Shown in pieces: positions 3,339 to 6,360 of a stretch of DNA of 6,360 bases; the first letter of the stretch is position 1; each line of letters opens with the position of its first letter. Location: positions 1-6,360 of the forward strand of contig CAZQWU010000052.1 in assembly GCA_964597305.1 (NCBI GenBank). The letters run 5' to 3'. Source of the DNA: UBA7398 sp964597305. Its GTDB lineage: Bacteria; Actinomycetota; Actinomycetes; Nanopelagicales; Nanopelagicaceae. The notes under the pieces are model-generated. The model did no database searches, had not been told where the DNA came from, and saw only the letters and a program-made list of their open reading frames with translations. The translations under genes and the position numbers were made by a program.

Positions 3339-5873
3339 ATGCCAGGACTCAATATCACTCGCGCAGAAGCGCAAGAACGCGCTCGCCATCTCAAAGTCGA
3401 TCACTATGACATCACACTCGATGTCACAACCGGCGCCGAAAACTTTCGCGCAAAGACTGTTGTGCAGTTCTCAGCAACACCGGGATACGACACCTTTATT
3501 GATGCCGTTGGCACAAAAGTCATCACGGCAACCCTCAACGGTTCTCCGATCGATGTCTCTGGCTATGACGGTGAGACTATTTATTTAAAGAACCTACAAG
3601 CAAAAAACGAAGTCGTCATTGAATTGGATTCTCCGTACTCAAAAACAGGTGAAGGTTTACAACGTTCGGTTGATCCGGTTGATAATGAGGTCTACCTCTA
3701 TTCGCAAGGTGAAACCTCATTTATTCGCAATATGTATCCCTGCTTTGATCAACCCGATCTCAAAGCAACATTTAGTTTTACCGTGACTGCGCCTGGCCAT
3801 TGGGAAGTCATATCGAATAACCCGGTAAAGAACGCCACCGTCAATGGTGATAAGAAAACGTGGGAATTCACCACAACGCCGATCATGTCTACTTATGTGA
3901 CTGCAATTATCGCCGGCCCTTATGCCCATGTTCACGACACCTATAAAGGAATCAAAGAAATTCCCCTCGGCATTTACTGCCGCAAATCACTCTTTGAAAA
4001 ACTCGATGCTGAAAATATCTTCCGATTAACTAAGCAAGGATTTGATTACTTCCAGAAAGTTTTTGGCCTCGCTTATCCGTTTGATAAGTACGATCAAATC
4101 GCTGTCGTTGACTTTAACTGGGGCGCTATGGAAAACGTAGGTGCAGTTACTTGGCGTGAAGAAATGTTGGTCTTCCGTTCAAAAGTTACCAAGCGCGCCT
4201 ATACCGGTCGTGCGAGCACGCTCATGCATGAGATGGCACATATGTGGTTCGGAAATCTCGTCACGATGCGTTGGTGGGATGACCTCTGGCTCAATGAAGC
4301 TTTTGCTGAATGGGTTTCGTATTTAGCAATTACAGAAGGAACCGAATTCACCACCGGATGGACTGACTTCACGGCAATTCGAAAAACTGCTGCGTACGCG
4401 CAAGATCAATTAACAACGACACATCCCATTGCCACTGACATGATCGACATTGATACGGTTAAAGCAAACTTCGACATGATTAGTTACGCAAAAGGTGCTT
4501 CCGCGCTTCAACAACTCGCAGCATTTTGTGGACGGGAAAACTTCATTAAAGGGCTCCAAAATTACTTCGCCAAGCATGCATATAAGAACACCACTCTCGA
4601 TGATTTGATCAACGAACTTTCCGCAACATCCGGCCGCGATCTCAAACCCTGGGTAGCAACGTGGATTCAAACCGCAGGCGTTAACACGCTCCGCTCGAAG
4701 ATTGACGTAAGTGGCGACACCTACTCATCGATTGCTATCGCGCAAGAGACGCCAAAAATTCCGACCGGGTCGAAAGAACTTCGCCAACATCGTATGGCGG
4801 TAGGGCTCTTTGACTTAACGGGAAATGAATTAGTGCGACGTCGCTCCGTCGAACTTGATGTCTCTGGTCCTTTGACGGACGTTGCAGAACTTCGTGGTGA
4901 AAAAGTCGCCGATTTAGTTCTCATTAATGATCGCGATTTAACATATGCAAAAGTACGCCTCGATTCCCGATCAATTGAGACTTTGAAATCACATATCGGA
5001 AAACTCACCGATGGACTCTCCCGAACGGTCTGCTGGAGCGCGTCATGGGACATGATGCGTGATGCTGAACTTTCTGCCAGTGACTACATCAATATCGTTC
5101 TGGCTGGACTTGGTAGCGAAGATGACATCACCGTACTTGGCCAATTACTGGTGCAACTCAATTCGGCGGTAGAGATTTATACGAGCGACAAAAATCGCGA
5201 TAGCCAGCGAGAAAAAGTTGCGCACGCGCTAGAGAAACTTCTCAATGCAGCAGAACCTGAGAGTGATCACCAATTGCAATTTGCTCGCGCATTTGCCTCA
5301 CTTGCTGCTACCCCAGCTCATGGCGCTCGCATTCGCGAACTTCTCGATGGAAAACTGACTGGGCTTAAAGTTGATAGCGATCTTCGTTGGCATTTTGTCA
5401 CCTGTTTAGTCGAACGCGGACTTTCCTCGACTGAAGAAATCGCTCGTGAATTAGAAAAAGACAATACTTTTACCGGCCAACTTGCTGCTGAACTCTGCTA
5501 CGCCGCGATGCCGACCAAAGACGCAAAAGTTGAAGCATGGAAGAAAGCTACGGAGGGCGATCACACTATTTGGATTCGCCTCTACAACGTACGTGGCTAT
5601 AACCGCCCGCTCCATCGCGCACTTCACGCTGATTTTGTCGATCAATACCTTGGCATGGTGCTTGATACGTGGGCAAATAGTTCTTATGAAATCTCATCGA
5701 TGTTAATTCAAGGACTATTTCCTACCTACGTTATTAATCAACCTACGCTAGCTAAAGTTAAAAATTGGCTCGCGACAAACGGCAAAGATGCTCATCCATC
5801 TGTCAAGAGATTTATCAATGAAGGAATTGAAGCGATGGAGCGTGCGTTAAAAGTTCAGGCGTTAGAAAACTAA
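3339..5873 (+). CDS. pepN: Aminopeptidase N, M1 family zinc metallopeptidase
   Basis: Removes N-terminal amino acids from peptides in the cytoplasm, the last step of protein turnover and peptide use. The protein is 844 residues, usual for actinobacterial PepN. The start MPGLNITRAEAQERA matches the family, so ATG 3339 is preferred over a TTG at 3294 that would add 15 unsupported residues inside trmB. Residues 1 to about 190 are the beta-rich N-terminal domain. The thermolysin-like catalytic domain carries GAMEN (262-266), zinc motif HEMAH (297-301) with third ligand Glu320 in NEAFAEW, and the transition-state tyrosine Tyr383 in MISYAKG. These catalytic positions are intact. The region from about 520 to the end is the helical ERAP1-like C-terminal domain, with YNRPLHRAL near 755. 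No signal peptide is seen. Shine-Dalgarno is weak. It is divergent from trmB by 36 bp and its TAA overlaps the TAG of the convergent HNH gene. Confidence 0.97.
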   Translation: MPGLNITRAEAQERARHLKVDHYDITLDVTTGAENFRAKTVVQFSATPGYDTFIDAVGTKVITATLNGSPIDVSGYDGETIYLKNLQAKNEVVIELDSPYSKTGEGLQRSVDPVDNEVYLYSQGETSFIRNMYPCFDQPDLKATFSFTVTAPGHWEVISNNPVKNATVNGDKKTWEFTTTPIMSTYVTAIIAGPYAHVHDTYKGIKEIPLGIYCRKSLFEKLDAENIFRLTKQGFDYFQKVFGLAYPFDKYDQIAVVDFNWGAMENVGAVTWREEMLVFRSKVTKRAYTGRASTLMHEMAHMWFGNLVTMRWWDDLWLNEAFAEWVSYLAITEGTEFTTGWTDFTAIRKTAAYAQDQLTTTHPIATDMIDIDTVKANFDMISYAKGASALQQLAAFCGRENFIKGLQNYFAKHAYKNTTLDDLINELSATSGRDLKPWVATWIQTAGVNTLRSKIDVSGDTYSSIAIAQETPKIPTGSKELRQHRMAVGLFDLTGNELVRRRSVELDVSGPLTDVAELRGEKVADLVLINDRDLTYAKVRLDSRSIETLKSHIGKLTDGLSRTVCWSASWDMMRDAELSASDYINIVLAGLGSEDDITVLGQLLVQLNSAVEIYTSDKNRDSQREKVAHALEKLLNAAEPESDHQLQFARAFASLAATPAHGARIRELLDGKLTGLKVDSDLRWHFVTCLVERGLSSTEEIARELEKDNTFTGQLAAELCYAAMPTKDAKVEAWKKATEGDHTIWIRLYNVRGYNRPLHRALHADFVDQYLGMVLDTWANSSYEISSMLIQGLFPTYVINQPTLAKVKNWLATNGKDAHPSVKRFINEGIEAMERALKVQALEN

Positions 5874-6360
5874 GCAGTCGCCTCAACTACACCGTAGGGC
5901 TTTAAGTACGGAACCCATCGCGCATCAGCTCGGCCCGTTCCAAGAATGCGCCAGGCTGCACCAACTGGTTCACGTGGTAACGAACGAAGTCGCCACCCTA
6001 ATTCTTTTAAAGTGCGATCTGCTTTGATGTGATTGCATCGATGACATGCACTCACCACATTTTCCCACGTATGTCCGCCACCACGACTTCGTGGAATAAC
6101 GTGATCGATCGAGGTTGCTGATGCTGTGCAGTAAACGCATCGCCCACCGTCACGCGCAAAGATCGCTCGACGCGATAACGGAACTGCATGACGATAAGGA
6201 ATTCGAACATATTTATTCAATTTAATTACGGCTGGAAGTTCAATTGATCCAGTTGAGTAATGAAGAATGACGCCAGATTGTTCAACCGTTGTAGCTCGGT
6301 TATTTAAAACTAAAATAAGCGCGCGTCTATCAGAAACGACACCTAGTGGCTCGTAGGTGG
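5870..6360 (-). CDS. HNH endonuclease-family protein, N-terminus cut by window edge
   Basis: The frame is open from the right edge to TAG at 5870, giving 162 visible codons plus a partial one. A TTG at 6220 is not the start: upstream codons read TYEPLGVVSDRRALILVL, typical of the N-terminal part of the conserved actinobacterial HNH protein (usually about 165-170 residues), so only a few residues are missing. The HNH domain has a zinc-binding pair CVYC (codons at 6139-6128) and CHRC (6046-6035), the catalytic SIDHVIPRSRGG segment, WENVV with the conserved Asn, and CNHIKADRTLKELGWRL. The family is a widespread single-copy gene in Actinobacteria whose cellular role is, as far as I know, not settled; it is often labelled as a McrA-like HNH nuclease but no methyltransferase or restriction partner is here. 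From memory, mycobacteria also keep rpiB, pepN and an HNH gene within a few genes, so synteny supports a chromosomal housekeeping locus. Confidence 0.93.
   Translation of the reverse strand, partial: TYEPLGVVSDRRALILVLNNRATTVEQSGVILHYSTGSIELPAVIKLNKYVRIPYRHAVPLSRRAIFARDGGRCVYCTASATSIDHVIPRSRGGGHTWENVVSACHRCNHIKADRTLKELGWRLRSLPREPVGAAWRILGTGRADARWVPYLKPYGVVEATA

Noticed and set aside
3303..3404. Longer trmB reaching to 3404 (258 residues)
   Set aside because: It would overlap the conserved pepN N-terminus, and residues before MEQTTG do not resemble TrmB.
5604..5614. An 11-bp copy of the tRNA 3' end (CGCCCGCTCCA, 44-54) inside pepN, possible attachment site
   Set aside because: It encodes part of the conserved PepN segment YNRPLHRAL in frame, there is no integrase, and pepN is intact and housekeeping, so chance identity is the simpler reading.

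Overview
The window looks like a stretch of a small-genome, moderate-to-low G+C actinobacterium. The aminopeptidase N, the HNH protein and the RpiB are all of the actinobacterial type; RpiB carries the GGSGNGE active site known from Mycobacterium rather than the Cys-type site of E. coli. Tight packing, 4-nt overlaps of convergent stops and AT-rich spacers recall freshwater acI/Nanopelagicales-like lineages. That lineage call is inference and was not tested by any search.

Layout: (1) 1-54, the 3' part of a tRNA-Gly(UCC) cut by the window edge. (2) 69-1187, minus strand, a secreted collagen-like protein with more than 40 uninterrupted Gly-X-Y triplets. (3) 1188-1465, a divergent intergenic region with candidate regulatory repeats and a predicted two-hairpin leader. 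(4) 1466-2068, plus strand, a secreted small helical protein with a Gly/Met-rich mature N-terminus. (5) 2120-2161, a strong intrinsic terminator. (6) 2176-2631, rpiB. (7) 2628-3302, minus strand, trmB. (8) 3339-5873, plus strand, pepN. (9) 5870 to the right edge, minus strand, an HNH endonuclease-family protein whose first few codons lie outside the window.

The right two thirds is housekeeping: sugar-phosphate isomerisation (RpiB), tRNA m7G46 methylation (TrmB), peptide breakdown (PepN) and a conserved HNH protein of unclear role. The left third, between the tRNA and rpiB, is accessory in character: two divergently transcribed genes for exported proteins, each with a strong Shine-Dalgarno sequence, sharing one regulatory region. 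The two may act together at the cell surface, but nothing in the sequence proves it.

I did not find a defence system, CRISPR array, insertion sequence or integrase. The most interesting material is the repeat-rich collagen-like gene with its control region, the unusual U53-A61 pair in the tRNA T-arm, and the two convergent gene pairs that share overlapping stop codons and leave no room for terminators.
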